Of a DNA stretch of 64,000 bases, positions 22,018-34,779 are shown in pieces. Origin of the DNA: Sambucus nigra. Taxonomy: Eukaryota > Streptophyta > Magnoliopsida > Dipsacales > Adoxaceae. The translations under genes and the position numbers were made by a program. The stretch covers positions 709,004,456-709,068,455 of the forward strand of contig OX422207.1 in NCBI GenBank assembly GCA_949130495.1, in the 5' to 3' direction. Position 1 is the stretch's first letter. Each line of letters begins with the position of its first letter. The notes beneath the pieces are model-generated. The model worked only from the letters and a program-made list of their open reading frames with translations, was not told the DNA's origin and ran no database searches.

Positions 22018-23825
22018 ATAATTTTCAGTAAACCACCTTGCCAGGTTTTCATGGATATTAGTTTCACTACCTTTGCAGAACTTTGTAGTTAAGGGTGTGG
22101 CAAACATTGTTTTCAGTTCATCACCACACTAGTTTTCATGGAATTCTCTAATAGAAGTTTCTTTCTCACTCTGCATTTTTGCTGTTTCGCATTGACTGAA
22201 CTCTCCATCACAACCCTTGCTAATGCTCTTGCTAAAAGCAGAGGGCATGGAAAACATAGTTTTCAGTTCATCGCCTTACCAATGGTCATGGCATTCTCCA
22301 TCAGAAGTTTCTTCCCCACTCAGCATTTTTGCAGTATCGCACTGACTGAACTCTCTAGCAACATCCTTGATAATGCTCTTGGCTGAAGCAGAAGCAACAT
22401 CAACCATTTGTTCATGAATTTCAAGTTCATCGACTCTGTGAAGCTTTGTACTGGTAAATGGTGTGGTAAAAAATTCTTTGAGCTCGCCTTCATGACATCT
22501 TTAAGGAGAATCGTTGTCAGTGATCTCTTCACCGGTAATAGAAAACTCATTCCATTTATGTAAAGATCTCTCATGTTCATTCTCCACCATTTCTTGGGCC
22601 TTCATCTTCAATGGACCTTAAACCTCCAATCTCACAATTAGACTTATCCACAGTACTGCAAAATCTACCATCTCAGTTTCATAAGTAGAAATCATTTCCA
22701 CTTTGTTTTGGTTCACACTACTTAGTGGTGTGGCAAACAGACGGTTAAGTTCAAAATCTTGATCGATGTCACTGGAATTCTCCTCCACAGTTTCAACATC
22801 AGTAACTGGCAATAAATTTTTGGTCAGTACAATTCCGTTATTTTCCCCGTTCTTTGCTACCACCATTTTTTTCAGAATCCACTTTATTGAAATTTTCATT
22901 TATAGCTTTATCAGTCATTTTGACTTCTTGAGTAGAAGTTTCCTCCTCTTTATAAGTATATTCACTAATGATTGGGGTGCCGGAAGAAATGTTGGGCTGT
23001 AGTCCTTGCTTGATTTCATCACTATCCTTCAAAGGAGTGTGGAGACAAGATGGAATGTCAGCATCCACAGAGTCAGAGAAGTCTGGAGTAGCTATATGGA
23101 TTTCCAGAGTCTGTGCTCTATCAATATCCTCATCCTCCGACGGTTGGCGAGCTTCCTTCTTCTTTGACATTTTCATAAATCAATTTTACACTATCATTGA
23201 TGTGTATATTTCCTTCATAATCATGCTTATCAGTCTCTTTGTCAGTATCTTCCGACACTTGTCCCATGTATGCTCCCTGTTGAGATTAATTTTCTATTGT
23301 CATCGCAGCATCTTCTATTCTTCCATCTGATATTTTAGCACCATAATTGGAAATTTCATTATCTGCCAATTGTGACTGGTGCCCTTCAACCACCTCAGTC
23401 TGAAGGATGCTCTGGGTTGGATTGTTTTCCTTCTTGATAATCCGAAATAATAATAATTTCAAGATTAGAAGCATTGAGCTCCTCCTCAATAGTTTTTTCA
23501 GCAGACGCTCTATCAGCCTTTTCGGTTTCATGAATACGGGTTTCTTCTTTGTTAGGATTTGAACAACTGAATGGTGTCGCAAACAGATTCTTAAGATGAT
23601 AATCATGCATGCTTTCATGATAGTCCTCAACTGTCTCTACATCAGTAGACACTGCTCCATCACCCATTTCAGTTTCATTAAAATTCAGCATTCAACCCTG
23701 TTGAATGCTAAATTATGATTGATTTCAACATCAAATGGTAAAAATGAACCACCCTGGGGAAAACCAGTTGCTCCAAAATGCTTTGGTGCCCCGACATCAA
23801 CAGCCCTTTCCCACTCTTACATATG
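22018..23825 (-). pseudogene. decayed acidic repeat protein of unknown function
   Basis: Read on the minus strand from about 23825, a coding-like block (D-V-G-A-P-K-H-F-G-A-T-G-F) is followed by a long acidic, Lys/Glu-rich sequence broken by at least five frameshifts and several stops. A degenerate motif recurs: H-L-K-N-L-F-A-T-P-F, F-E-L-N-R-L-F-A-T-P-L, G-E-L-K-E-F-F-T-T-P-F, D-E-L-K-T-M-F-S-M-P and D-E-L-K-T-M-F-A-T-P-L, each followed by S/T-rich text. V-E-T-V-E also occurs twice. I do not recognise the family. It has no transposon hallmark and may be a host gene fragment. The sequence stops at the filler junction, so the C-terminal part was deleted when the retroelement joined. Confidence 0.65.
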
Positions 23826-25497
23826 CACATTTTTAATATTTATGGAGAGGTCATACCATAGTATTATAAAGCTCCTAGATTACATAGGATGAAAGAAAAT
23901 AGGTTGCTTTCAGTTAGATGAATAGTGTATCTCCTCAAAGCATTGACTCGATTGTAGCATCTTCTCATAGAATTCCACTGGCCAAAACCAAATCTGGAGT
24001 TTCCAGAATAAATAATTGTAGCATATGATTAATATAGAGATAAATTAGATAAATGAATTTTGTTTCTATACATAATACACCTCAATACTTTGCTTCTTTT
24101 TACAGTAAACACCCTTATACTATATTTTTAAGGCAAAAAAAAAACTCCCCTGAACAATGTAACTTGTTACAAACACCGATCTCAAGGAGCTTTAATTGAC
24201 AACAAGCGAGAAGTAAGGGTCTTCAAAATACATAGATGAGAGTTTCGTACTTTAAAAATAATAAAGCTCCTATGTTTCTTGCAAAACTTGTAGTCTATGT
24301 GATTTGTTTCTTCTTTTATACACTTCACTCTCAGATAAAATTAATGATGGATGCTTACTCGACACTCTAGAAATCACTACCATCAGTTGGGACCTTGATA
24401 TGTAGTATTGCGAGCGTACAAATTCAAATCTTCTCTACTTTGTTACATATATACAATGATAAATACACCCACGATGGCTTGGTTTCAACTTTCGGTACCA
24501 ACTAAACCAAAACTGTCACCTAAGCCTATATTAGTGAAATCCACTCAATTAGGCTTGACTCGCCACGTTTGATAGAGAAACGACGGCGACAACACCAATT
24601 TACCGAGCCAAAGAGTCTAATTATTTTTTCATACTTTTTATTCTTTATATAAGGTATCACTCGTCTCTCCCGAATTCGAACCCGAAAAAAAATTGGACTG
24701 ACCGAGTGTTAGGCCAAAATCATACCAAATACACCCAAGATGACTTGGTTTCGGTACCAACTAAACCAAAACCGTCATCCATGCCTATATTGGTGAAATC
24801 CACACAATTAGACTTGACTCGTTACATTTGATAGAGAAACGGCGGAGACAACACCAATTTACCGAGTCAACGAGTCTAATTAATTCTTCTTACTTTGTAT
24901 TCTTTATATAAGGTATCACTCATCTCTCCCCAATTCATTACCAAGTAAAAAATTGGACTGAGCGAGTGTTAGGCCAAAATCGTGCCTTTGAACAATTTGG
25001 ATTTGATGCAAATACACAACACTAAAACCTGCCAAATTCCTAATAAAGAGATAGAAAGAGAGAGAGAAGTTGACATGCTAACATATATAATTCCCCCCTT
25101 TCGTAAGAAATAAAATATCTCCATAATAAATACATTGAAATGGGTAAACAAAAACTATGGTCTATGAGAACAAAGTTATGAACGAAAGGAACAGAACATC
25201 TAAGGATAACCTAATCTAAGAGTGCTCAACTTTATGGCAACATATATAACTAAAAACGTGCCTGCTATATACAATTTGAAGCAACTGGAATAACATTGAC
25301 ACCTGCTCTCTAAAGAAATGCTTTTTGGCACACAATATAAGTCCAAAACAAGCATGAGACGTAAACTTGGAAAAAGACATGTAGTAAATTCCATTTGGTA
25401 CTTTTACGCTCATGGAATTAACTGTTCTATCATTTCTAAAATGGAATAATGTATCTCAATTCAAGTTCATCACCCAAGCGTATAAAAACATTTCAAA
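23826..25497. other. noncoding sequence with a tandem duplication
   Basis: No coding homology. Contains the duplication at 24459-24980. Confidence 0.6.
24459..24980. repeat. tandem duplication, two units of about 264 bp
   Basis: The phrase AATACACCCA.GATG.CTTGG begins near 24463 and again near 24727. The units then run in parallel through 'ACCAACTAAACCAAAAC', 'TTGATAGAGAAACG.CGG.GACAACACC', 'CTTTATATAAGGTATCACTC' and 'GAGTGTTAGGCCAAAATC'. Only two copies are present. Confidence 0.9.
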
Positions 25498-27826
25498 ATG
25501 TCTATTGTCTATGCAAAATACACTAGAAATAAGAGAATTTATCTTTGGGATTATATACCCAATGAAGCCACTAATGTAGCATGGGTCGTGGGAGGGGACT
25601 TTAACACTGTAACCACAACCAGTGAAAAGGTTGGTGGTAATGACTTCAATCTAGTGTTTGCCAATGATCTTTTAGACCGTGTCGGGAATGCTGACTTAGT
25701 TGACTTGGGTTACTATGGGTCAAAGTTTACTTAGTGGAACAAACGGAGTGGGAGTGCTTCTATTTGGGAAAGAATAGACATAATAGTAGCTAATGTTGAG
25801 TGGCAGAATATGCTTAGGGGTATAAAAGTAGAACATTTATCCAAAGTGGCTTCGGATCATTCTGTTCTCTTAGTCTCCTTAAATACAGTGTTGGATGAGT
25901 CTCCTAAAAGGTTTATTTTCCAGATTTTCTGGATGAAACACTCTTCGTTCTTAAAGTTAGTCAAGAATAATTGGGAGCCCTGTGTTGGAGGTAAACCTAT
26001 ATATGCGTTGGCTAATAATCATAAAATGCTGAAGACAATTCTTTCTATATGGAACAAGGAGACTTTTGGGAATATCTTCCAAAATCTTATTGAAGCAGAG
26101 GATGATATTTTAAAAGTGAAAACTGAATTTGAAGAGAGTCTTACTATGGAAAATAGAACAATTATGTCAGTTGCAGTGGCAAATCTCAATCAACAGGAGG
26201 CGAAAATGGTGTGCGGATTATGGTGGAAAGTTTCTTTTTAGGCTTGGGGCTACCTAAAATCATAACCTCTACCGCGATTGTCCTCATTCCCATAACCGAT
26301 AATGTGTCTAATTACGGTGATATGCAGCCTATAAGCCATTGCATTTTTTCGAATAAAATCATCTCAAAGACTTTTACTTCTAGATTGGATACTATACTTC
26401 CTAGGATCATCTCTCAAAATCAAAGTGATTTTGTTAAAGGGAGGGAAATTACGGATAATGTACTATTGACTCAAGAAATGATCTCTAAGTTGAATGTCAA
26501 AAATAAAGGAGGTAACATTGCAATTAAACTAGACATGTCCAAAGCATATGATAAAGTGAATTGGTTCTGCCTTATCAAAATGTTAAGAAGGTTTGTATTT
26601 AATGAAGGTTTGATTGACATGATATGGAGGCTTATATCAAATGTTTGGCTCTTGGTGATGGTTAATGGCAAGGCAAAATGGATTCTTTAAATCTACTAGG
26701 GGGTTGAGGCAAGGGGACCCTCTCTCCCCGAGCCTTTTCATTATTTCCACTGAATTGCTTTCCAGGAATCTTGATGTCATTTCAAGGGAGACCAACTTCA
26801 AATCTTTCAAAAGTCCTATTGGTTTCCCTATCATTTCTCATTTAGCATTTGCTGACGACATCATTTTGTTTTCTTCCGAAAAATATCTCATCTATAAAGA
26901 AGTTGTAGACGATTGTTAACAAATATGTAACCCTGTCTGGCCAACCGATCAATTATGGGAAAAGCTCTATTTTTTGCTCCAAATACATTGACATGGGGAG
27001 AAAAAGAAGGATTTCAAACTTAATGAAAGTTTATGTAAAAGAAGCCACTTTCTTATACTTGGGTTGTCCAATTTTCACAGGAAGAAAGAAAAGTGTTTTG
27101 TTTGATGATTTACTCCAGAAAATAAAATCTAAGTTAGCTGGTTTGCAGGGTAGATTCCTCTCAATGGGTTCCAGACTCATTTTGATCAACCATGTCCTTC
27201 AATCTATTCTAATCCACTCCATAGCAGCTATCAATCCTCTTAAGATGGTCGTCCACAGTATAGAAATGATCTTTGCAAAATTTCTTATGGGTTCTATTGA
27301 GGGAAAACATAAGCACCACTTGGCTAAATGGAAAGATATATGTGGTCCTATGGAGGAAGGTGGCTTCAACATTAGATCAATGGATGACAGGATTACTTGT
27401 TCCAACACAAATCTTTGTTGGAAATTCAGAGAATACATGTTGAAAAAATATTGCAGATTCAAACACGCTTAGCTTACGGATTCTAAATGGGGGTCTACCG
27501 TATAGAGAAGAATGATAAAGGGCAGAGAAGAAGCTGAATATCACTCGCGGTGGCTTATTGGTAAAGGAAATATTCATTTCAGTTGGGATAATTGGATAGA
27601 TGATGGTCCTTTAGCTCTAGAAGGGTGCCATGTTAATTGTTTTGTTAAGGAAATGTTGGAAGACAATGGGGAATGGAATATTTCCAAATTATCCATTAGC
27701 ATACCTCAGCAAACAGTGTACAAAATAGCATCTATGAAGACCTTGGGTATGGAATCGGACCACACTTTAGTTTGGACCAAAGAGTCGGGTACATTCTCTA
27801 CGCGCAGCAAATTAAATGATACTTAG
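25498..27826 (+). pseudogene. L1-type LINE endonuclease/reverse transcriptase, truncated
   Basis: The first block (25498-26241) is the C-terminal part of an APE-type endonuclease: G-G-D-F-N-T-V, then S-D-H-S-V-L-L, with a stop between at 25732. The second (26211-26690) begins in a different frame with the RT N-terminal motifs (T-A-I-V-L-I-P, S-D-F-V-K-G-R, L-D-M-S-K-A-Y-D-K-V-N-W). The third (26665-26919) has L-R-Q-G-D-P-L-S-P and the catalytic F-A-D-D. The fourth and fifth (26993-27472, 27512-27826) cover the connection and zf-RVT-like region (H-S-R-W-L-I-G-K-G, S-W-D-N-W). At least four frameshifts or stops are present, both ends are truncated, and no poly(A) tail or target duplication is evident. 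Confidence 0.9.
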
Positions 27827-28154
27827 GAACAATGAGGAAAAAAATACTCAGGCACAAGAAAGCATAAGACTCAAGCATCATCATCAAGAATAAAAAGGCA
27901 TATACGAAAAGAATGTCAAACTCAATAATCAATACTCATCATCATCAAAAAACGCAGTCATTCATTAATCATCAATAAACACAGAAATAAAATTGAAAAC
28001 AAAAAGAACATAACTCTCCATCATTATTTATCCATTCATATATATGATATGAAATAAATAAAATGCATTCAGTCATTAGTCATTTTTAAAATATTAAACT
28101 AAGAACATCTAAGAATCCTTACAAATAAAACCATTCATAATTGAAAAATTCACG
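27827..28154. other. AT-rich spacer
   Basis: About 330 bp between the LINE and the CACTA gene. Contains CATCATCA-type short repeats. No gene is visible, and no CACTA-type terminal repeat was found here. Confidence 0.5.
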
Positions 28155-31100
28155 TCAATTGTCATCTTCATCCATGTCAGTATTATAATCATCACTGGTC
28201 TCCTCATTTTCATCACTTTCATCTATATCACTCTCATTAGCTTCCTCGTCCGCCTCTGAATCATCTTCATAAGTCTCTATCTCAGAAGCATCCTCATTAA
28301 TATCAACACAAATATCATCACCGCCATCAATGTCAACTATATTGTCAACAGTCGTTCCCTCCACACCTAGCCTAACCCATGTAATATCCCCATCATGGTT
28401 GATTAGAGTGTCATCCAATTGTTGGATATTGTATGCCTCAACTTCTGCGTCTATTGTGTCATCTCCATAAGTATCTTTACCATACATGTCATAAAAATCT
28501 CTCGGTGTCATCTTCACGACAGCATGCCAATCTTCTTCAATTGGGTCTCGCACATACCAAATTTGTTTGGCCTGAGATGCTAATATAAACGGTTCATCTG
28601 ACAGTCGATTATGCTTGTATAGTGAATGTTTGAAGTTCACTAATGTGAACTCAAAATCATCCTTGGTCGTCCCCGAATGCGTATCAACCCAATCACACTT
28701 GAATAGCACAAGCTTGAAATCATTTGAATAGCGCAATTCAAATATATCTGTTAATACTCCAAAATATGTTACATCCCCGGAAACAGGTCGCTTGTCCTTT
28801 GCACTTTAAAAACTTTCGGTGGTGGCATCAAGCATAACTCCACTATTCTGAGTATTCAATCTTCTCTCACGCTGCTTTGTGCGAAACCTAAACCCATTTA
28901 CAATATATCCCGTATATCTTCTAGCCCATTTGGGAGGGGCCTGAAGCCAAAATTGTAACTTCCTTTGACACCTTTCCCTCACTTAGATTCCGTACCTAAT
29001 TTTTTCATATGATTGAGTAATAAAAATTCGATGTGTAAAAATTAAATGTGTCATTAGCATATTAAAATTTGGTTACATATAAATACAAAGATGACTTACA
29101 TGATCCCCAAACCACTTGTGAAACGTTTCGTTGTGAATGCGATTAATTTCGTAGTGTCCCACACGAGGTCTCTCATGTTTTAGAATTGTTATATGTTTCC
29201 TGTAAAACATGTATGTATAAATTGTATAACGTAGAGGGATATTTAATTACATAAAGTTTAAAATCCATTCAAATGTTATCTTACTCGCGAAAAGGCTTCA
29301 TTGCGGCGGAGTCGAATAACACGTAACGATGTGCTTGTGAAAACGAAGTGTCATCAAGCATAAATGCTACTCCTTTACCTAATGTACGACCTATTGAACT
29401 TGAGTTTTCATCGGCTTCATCATTTCGTAAAGGTCGATTTAACTTACTCTCAACATCACCCAGGTACATCGCACAAAATGTTGTACATTCCTCTGCTAGG
29501 TATCCTTCAGCAATTGAACCTTCTAGACGACTTCGGTTACGAACATATTCTTTTAGTGTGAATAAAAACATGTTCGTCATTGTAAAAAAATTATAGTATT
29601 ATATGCATTAATTTAGATGACACATACATAATGCATACACAAAATATACCTCTCGATGGGATACATCCATCGAAATTGTACTGGTCCAGCAATCATTGCC
29701 TCGGCTAAATGGATTGTCAAATGCTCCATAACATCGAAAAAATTTGGGGGGAATATTTTCTCTAGATGACAGAGTGTAAGAGCAACACGATCTTTCAAAT
29801 ATTCATAATCTTTGAAGGTCATTGTCTTTGAACAGAGCTGCCGATAAAAATTAAATAATTCGATCAAAGACTAGCTACATTCGTAGGCAATGATTTTCGT
29901 ACTGCTAACGGGAGTAGTTGTTGCATTATGATATGATTATCGTGGCTCTTAAGTCCAGAAATATTCCGGCCTTTAATGTTTACACGCCGTGAAATATTAG
30001 ATGCATAACCATCTGGGACTTTGATATTCTTTAAAACCTTACAAAAATATGTCTTTATCACTTTTACTCATTGTGAAGCATGCTGGTGGTAAATATACTT
30101 TGCTATCTGGAAAGCTCTTAGGGTGCAATACTTTTCGAATACCCATGTTCTCAAGGTCTCGACGAGACTTTATATTATCTTTTGACTTTCCATCAACATT
30201 TAACAATGTCCAAAGTATGTTATCGCACACATTTTTCTCTACATGCATAACATCAAGATTGTGACGAATCAAGTGATCCTTCCAGTATGGCAACTGAAAG
30301 AATATGCTTTTTTTCTTCCAATTTAGAGAACTATCACAATTCCCTTCACCGTCGATACTCATTTTTCTCTTCTTCGTTGTCGATGAGTGACCCTTCTCAT
30401 TATTTCTTTCCATTGCCTCTAATTGCTCCAAGATATCACCCCCGAATACTTGAGTGGGCTTGACTTCTCTTTCAACTTTCCCATCAAAAGCTACGGTATC
30501 ATTTCTAAATTTATGGTGTGATCCAACCACCGGCGATGACCCATATAGAAAAATTTCTTCCCATTCTTTAACCACTGTGAACGAGTGTTCTTGTTGCAAC
30601 AAGGACAAGCCAATCTCCCTTTTGTACTCCAACCTGACAAGTTTGCATACGCAGGAAAGTCATTAATTGTCCACATTAACGCTGCACGCATACAAAACAT
30701 TTTTTCAGACGATGCATCGTAAGTAAGTATGCCATCATTCCACAATTCCTTCAATTCGTCAATGAGAGGCTGCAAGTAAACATCAATATTATTTCCTGGG
30801 CCGCGTGGACCATCAATTAACGTAGACAGTATAAGATAAGGTTGTTTCATACACATCCATGGAGGCAAGTTGTATATCATCAAAACAGCGGGCCACGTGC
30901 TATGAGATATGCTCATTGTTCTAAAAGGATTGAAGCCATCGGCAGCTAGTCCGAGCCTAACATTGCGCGAGTCACTAGAAAAATTTGGATTTTGTTGATC
31001 GAAGGTTTTCCATGCTTTAGAATCAGTCGGGTGTCTTAATATGCCATCGTCATCGCGTTCCTCCGCATGCCATCTCATGAGGGAGGATGTTTTCAATGAC

Positions 31101-31914
31101 ATAAAAAATCTCTGAACCCTTGGTTTCAGTGGAAAGTACCTAACAACCTTTGCGGGAATTTTTCGACCCCTAGCTTCTTCATCATCAGACTCACCCGAAA
31201 ATTGCTTCCATCTTGATGTATGACATACTATTCAATCCTCACGATCTTTTTTCTCTTTCCAATACAGCATACAATCATTTGGACATGAATGAATTTTTTG
31301 ATAATCAGACCCCAAATCATTAACCATCTTTCTTACTTGAAAGTACCCTCCGGAAGTGCCTTTTTTAAGAATTGAAGCAATGCTGTAAACGACGTGTGGC
31401 TCCACTTATAAAGTGTTTTCATATGAAATAGCCGAACAATAAATGAAAGTGACGAGAAAGATTTGCAACCAGGGTACAACTCGCGTTCCCCGTCTTTCAA
31501 CAACTTGAAAAATGCTGATGCATTTTCATCCATCCCATCCTGGTCTTCGTACAGGTCGTTACATCTCATACCCTCTTCACTTCGATTTTTGAATATATCA
31601 TGTAGTAGTCCACACATATCATCTATTGTATTCGAGTCATGCACTTCATCCGCTCCACTAATTCCCATTGTGTATGGAGCACCTTTTACGTGATAAATCC
31701 ACCTAGTGTAATTCTTAACAAACCCATGTATGATCTGATGCTCATAAACGAACTCTCTTTTATGGCTAATGGTATTTCGACATTTCTTACACGGGCACTT
31801 GATCACTAGCTCGGGGTATTTATTGGCAAATGCGAAGTCAAGAAACTCATTAACTCCTTTAATATAAGGCACAGAAACTCTTGACAACTCCATCCAACTC
31901 TTATCGCTATCCAT
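28155..31914 (-). pseudogene. CACTA (En/Spm) transposase, TNP2 type, broken
   Basis: Minus-strand order follows the family. The transposase-associated domain comes first (start 31914; C-P-C-K-K-C-R-N and H-K-R-E-F). The tnp2 domain follows (C-P-N-D-C-M-L-Y-W-K-E, L-A-A-D-G-F-N-P-F, W-M-C-M-K-Q-P-Y, A-C-P-C-C-N-K-N, H-N-L-D-V-M-H-V-E-K-N-V-C-D-N). Next is DUF4218 (E-K-I-F-P-P-N-F-F-D-V-M-E-H-L, then E-G-Y-L-A-E-E-C). Last is DUF4216 (G-D-V-T-Y-F-G-V-L-T-D-I, K-C-D-W-V), ending in an acidic Glu/Asp tail to 28155. There are frameshifts near 31335, 30500-30630 and 29870, plus an in-frame TGA where the family has a Cys of C-x-x-C (about 31229). Terminal CACTA repeats are not found; the upstream side is cut off within about 60 bp by copia sequence. 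Confidence 0.9.
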
Positions 31915-31966
31915 TTGAAAAGATTGTTGATTACCTCACACTATCCCTAAATTGTTGTTCGATTCA

Positions 31967-32827
31967 TTAGAAAAAATTCATAAACCACATTGTCCTTAGT
32001 TTAGTGGGGCACTCAGAAGCCCTATGGACATAACCCTCACAACCAAAACACCTATTTGACTCGTCCCTATTTAAATTTTCCTTAATAGTTTTAGGGATCC
32101 TCTCGTCTTTTTCATGCTTAGAAGTTTCAAATTTCTTAAAGTCATTTTTAAATTTATTGTTGTTCAATTTAAAAAAATTTAGAAATTTTCTAGCAAACAT
32201 AGTCGTGTCTTCCGAGTCACTATCACTCTCGCACTCTACTACTTGTTTTTCCTCTTTTCGAGCTTTTAAAGTAATGCCCTTTTCAATTTTCTTTTCGGTT
32301 TTAGCGGGAAACAGGTCTAGTTCATAGGTTTGTAAATCGCCTACAAGATCTTCTAATTTCGTAGAGGCTAAAGTTAGTAAAGAATTGAAAACGTTCACTT
32401 TTGGAATAAATCTATCGGGAAGGGACCTTAAAATTTTCTTTACTACTTGGTTGTCGGGTATTTTCTCTCCCAAGTTAAAAGATGAATTAACAATATCGGA
32501 AAGTATAACATAAAATTCATCAAAAGTTTCTTTATTGTTCATTTTGATAGTTTCAAATTGAGTGGTGAGTTTTTGGAGTTTCGAAGATTTAACGACACTT
32601 TTACCTTCATGAGCGAGCTGTAAAATATCCCACGCATCTTTAGCGGTCTCACACGTCATAATGCATTGGAATTCATCCTGTGTGACAGCGCTAAATAAGG
32701 CGTTTAAACCTCGGGAATTAAAATTTGAAAGTTTAAATTCACCCTCACTCCATCTATCGTCCGATTTGGGAACACGTTCATTATCTACTAAATGAGTTGG
32801 TGGAGACCAGACGTTAACTACTGACAT
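31967..32827 (-). pseudogene. Ty1/copia gag (UBN2 type), pol missing
   Basis: A 286-aa minus-strand frame, ATG at 32827. It has the UBN2/gag core (F-S-A-V-T-Q-D-E-F, A-K-D-A-W-D-I-L-Q, K-S-S-K-L-Q-K-L, I-L-R-S-L-P-D-R-F), a long Lys/Glu-rich linker, and a zinc knuckle C-F-G-C-x4-H-x4-C near the end. The gag is open, but the protease, integrase, RT and RNase H that should follow are absent. The frame runs into sequence 5' of the CACTA gene at about 31967-31990, so one element truncated or inserted into the other. A PBS-like GCTCTGTTAACA (plus strand, about 32985-32997) lies upstream of gag. Confidence 0.88.
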
Positions 32828-33776
32828 CCAAACCTCTCGTCGATATATTTAAGTGTCTATTTCATACACGCTTTTCAGTACGCGTAATTAGAACCATCGA
32901 AAATAGGAAATTTTGAGAATGGGGAAAATTCCATTTTAGCCAAAAATTATTCAAAGGATCTTAACGAAATAATTTATCGCTTTGGCTCTGTTAACACTTA
33001 TTGTAATGCGATGCCCCCAATTTTTAATTTCTTTAAAAAAAAGTATTTCCTTTTTAAAAATATATACGGAAGCGTAAGATGGTTCACAAAAACACCAAAT
33101 TTTAATTTACTCCAAAATTAAAATTAAACCAAAGTGAAATTAACTAAAACACACACACAACTTAAATTTCACTTAAACCAATTTAATTTAATCCAAGTCC
33201 TAGAAATTATCCATAGTCATATTATCAATATTTCAATATTAGGTCAAACCAATTTTAACACATTAAATTGAAGACTTGAATTAGCTACACATTACCCAAT
33301 ATTTAATTAGCACTAAATTAAACTTGTAGTGATTAAAACCAAATTTTATCTTGAATTACCTAAGCATGCGTTCTGGGTGAGTAAAGCAAGATAAAATAAA
33401 CAATAAATCACACGCCGCGATGTACGAGGAAAAAGCCACAATGGGAAAAAACCTCGGACGACCCTAGCCTCAAATCCACTAAGTATGGAATTTACAAATA
33501 CAAGAAAGATGACTTACAACACTCGACTCGATCCCTCTCAAGCCCCGACGCGTCCTCTTGTATCAACCTCTGCCTAGCGAATAACCATGGAGCTCCACCG
33601 CGGTCTCAAAATCCACCGATCGGACTTTATATGGTCACTGTCATCCGAATAAGGAGCCTTTCTCCAAGAGGGTAAATCAACGCAAACCTCTTCTTCTTTG
33701 TAGGATTTAGAAGCAAACCCAAACGTCTCGTCAAAATGGTAGAGATGAAAAAACAGTGCCAAAACTCCAAGCAAAG

Positions 33777-33779
<3 letters not shown>

Positions 33780-33809
<30 letters not shown>

Positions 33810-33810
33810 G
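33780..33810. repeat. (AT)n microsatellite
   Basis: About 30 bp of AT/TA repeat within the putative copia LTR. Confidence 0.95.
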
Positions 33811-34075
33811 GAACTTGGATTAAACAAAGAATTAGGTGTAAACTAGAGTGTCAAGTGAATTTTTCTTTAAAAGATAAACACTGAAAACATGAAATTTTCT
33901 TGAAAGAATTTTCTCTAAAAAAAACTCTCCCTAGAAGTTAGAATATAATGAAAAGTTAAGTTAGAAAAGTTCATTTCTGCACATATTGAATCTGCCAAAA
34001 AGTTAGTGGAAAAAACAAGTGGGAAGGTGGGTCAAAACTGCTCAAAACTGCCATTTAATTGTTCCCACCAAAACT

Positions 34076-34300
34076 CGTTCGAACGACATTTTCGTTTGAA
34101 CGAGGCTTCTAACGAAGTTCCAGTGTGAACTCGTTAGAAATCTCATTGGAAATCTCGTTCGAACAGCCATCTCGTTCGAACGACATTTCGAACGAAGTTC
34201 CAGTGGCCAATATGGGAACTCATTGGAAAACTCGTTCGAATGATAATGTGGTTCGAACGACAAACTCGTTCGAACGACATTTCGAACGAACATCCCGAAA
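34076..34300. repeat. cluster of TTCGAA palindromes
   Basis: At least nine TTCGAA or near-TTCGAA sites lie in about 225 bp, most in the context CTCGTTCGAACGACATTTCG. Blocks such as 'GAACGAAGTTCCAGTG' are repeated (about 34112 and 34193). Confidence 0.85.
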
Positions 34301-34667
34301 GTTTGAAAATTTCTATTTTTAGCCCAAAAACTTTTTACACTTTATTTAAAGTTTTAATAAAATCTTTCTGAAAATAAATAAGAATTTTAATATGAACAAC
34401 GCCCAATATTAAATGTTCCAAGCTCCTATATATATAATCAAAATGCATTCATACCTTAGGAGGAATGAAACCATGTTGGTGACGTAGAAACGAGGCACAA
34501 ATAACATGGCAATGTGATGAAGCTTTATACTCTTGGCCGTTACGTCTTCAACAAACACGTCATAGGCTTGAAAGATGATCAATTTGCTCTATCCTATGAC
34601 TCAAACGTTTTTGTCCGGAATTGAGCCAAAACTACAAAGGACTAAATTGGAAATTTGTGTCCTTACA

Positions 34668-34779
34668 AGGATTCCTATCTCCACTATATATATACACATG
34701 CACACATATCACGGGGAAAATAAAAAAAGGAAAATTACAAACATCCATGAGAGACCGAAAGGGTGGAATGGGTACCTAA
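34668..34779 (+). repeat. truncated 5' LTR of the Tat element, left piece
   Basis: Matches 54133-54244 of the 3' LTR. Homology begins abruptly at 34668, so about 1.7 kb of LTR (52439-54132 equivalent), including the promoter, is deleted. The last five bases, CCTAA (34775-34779), are the duplicated target of the nested element. Confidence 0.9.

Larger units (their letters stand above)
32998..34667 (-). mobile_element. probable copia LTR, reverse-oriented, boundaries uncertain
   Basis: Lies just beyond the PBS-like site of the minus-strand copia gag, as a 5' LTR should. It contains a 'GAGGAAAAAGCCACAATGGG' and 'AAAAACCTCGG' block (about 33430-33460) common in plant copia LTRs or leaders, an (AT)n run and a TTCGAA-palindrome cluster. 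Neither end was fixed. The right side meets the truncated Tat LTR at 34668. Confidence 0.4.

Noticed and set aside
27827..28154. Search for CACTA-type terminal repeats around 27827-28154 and 31915-31966
   Set aside because: Only a chance 'cacta' string (31937) was seen, without a partner or 3-bp duplication.
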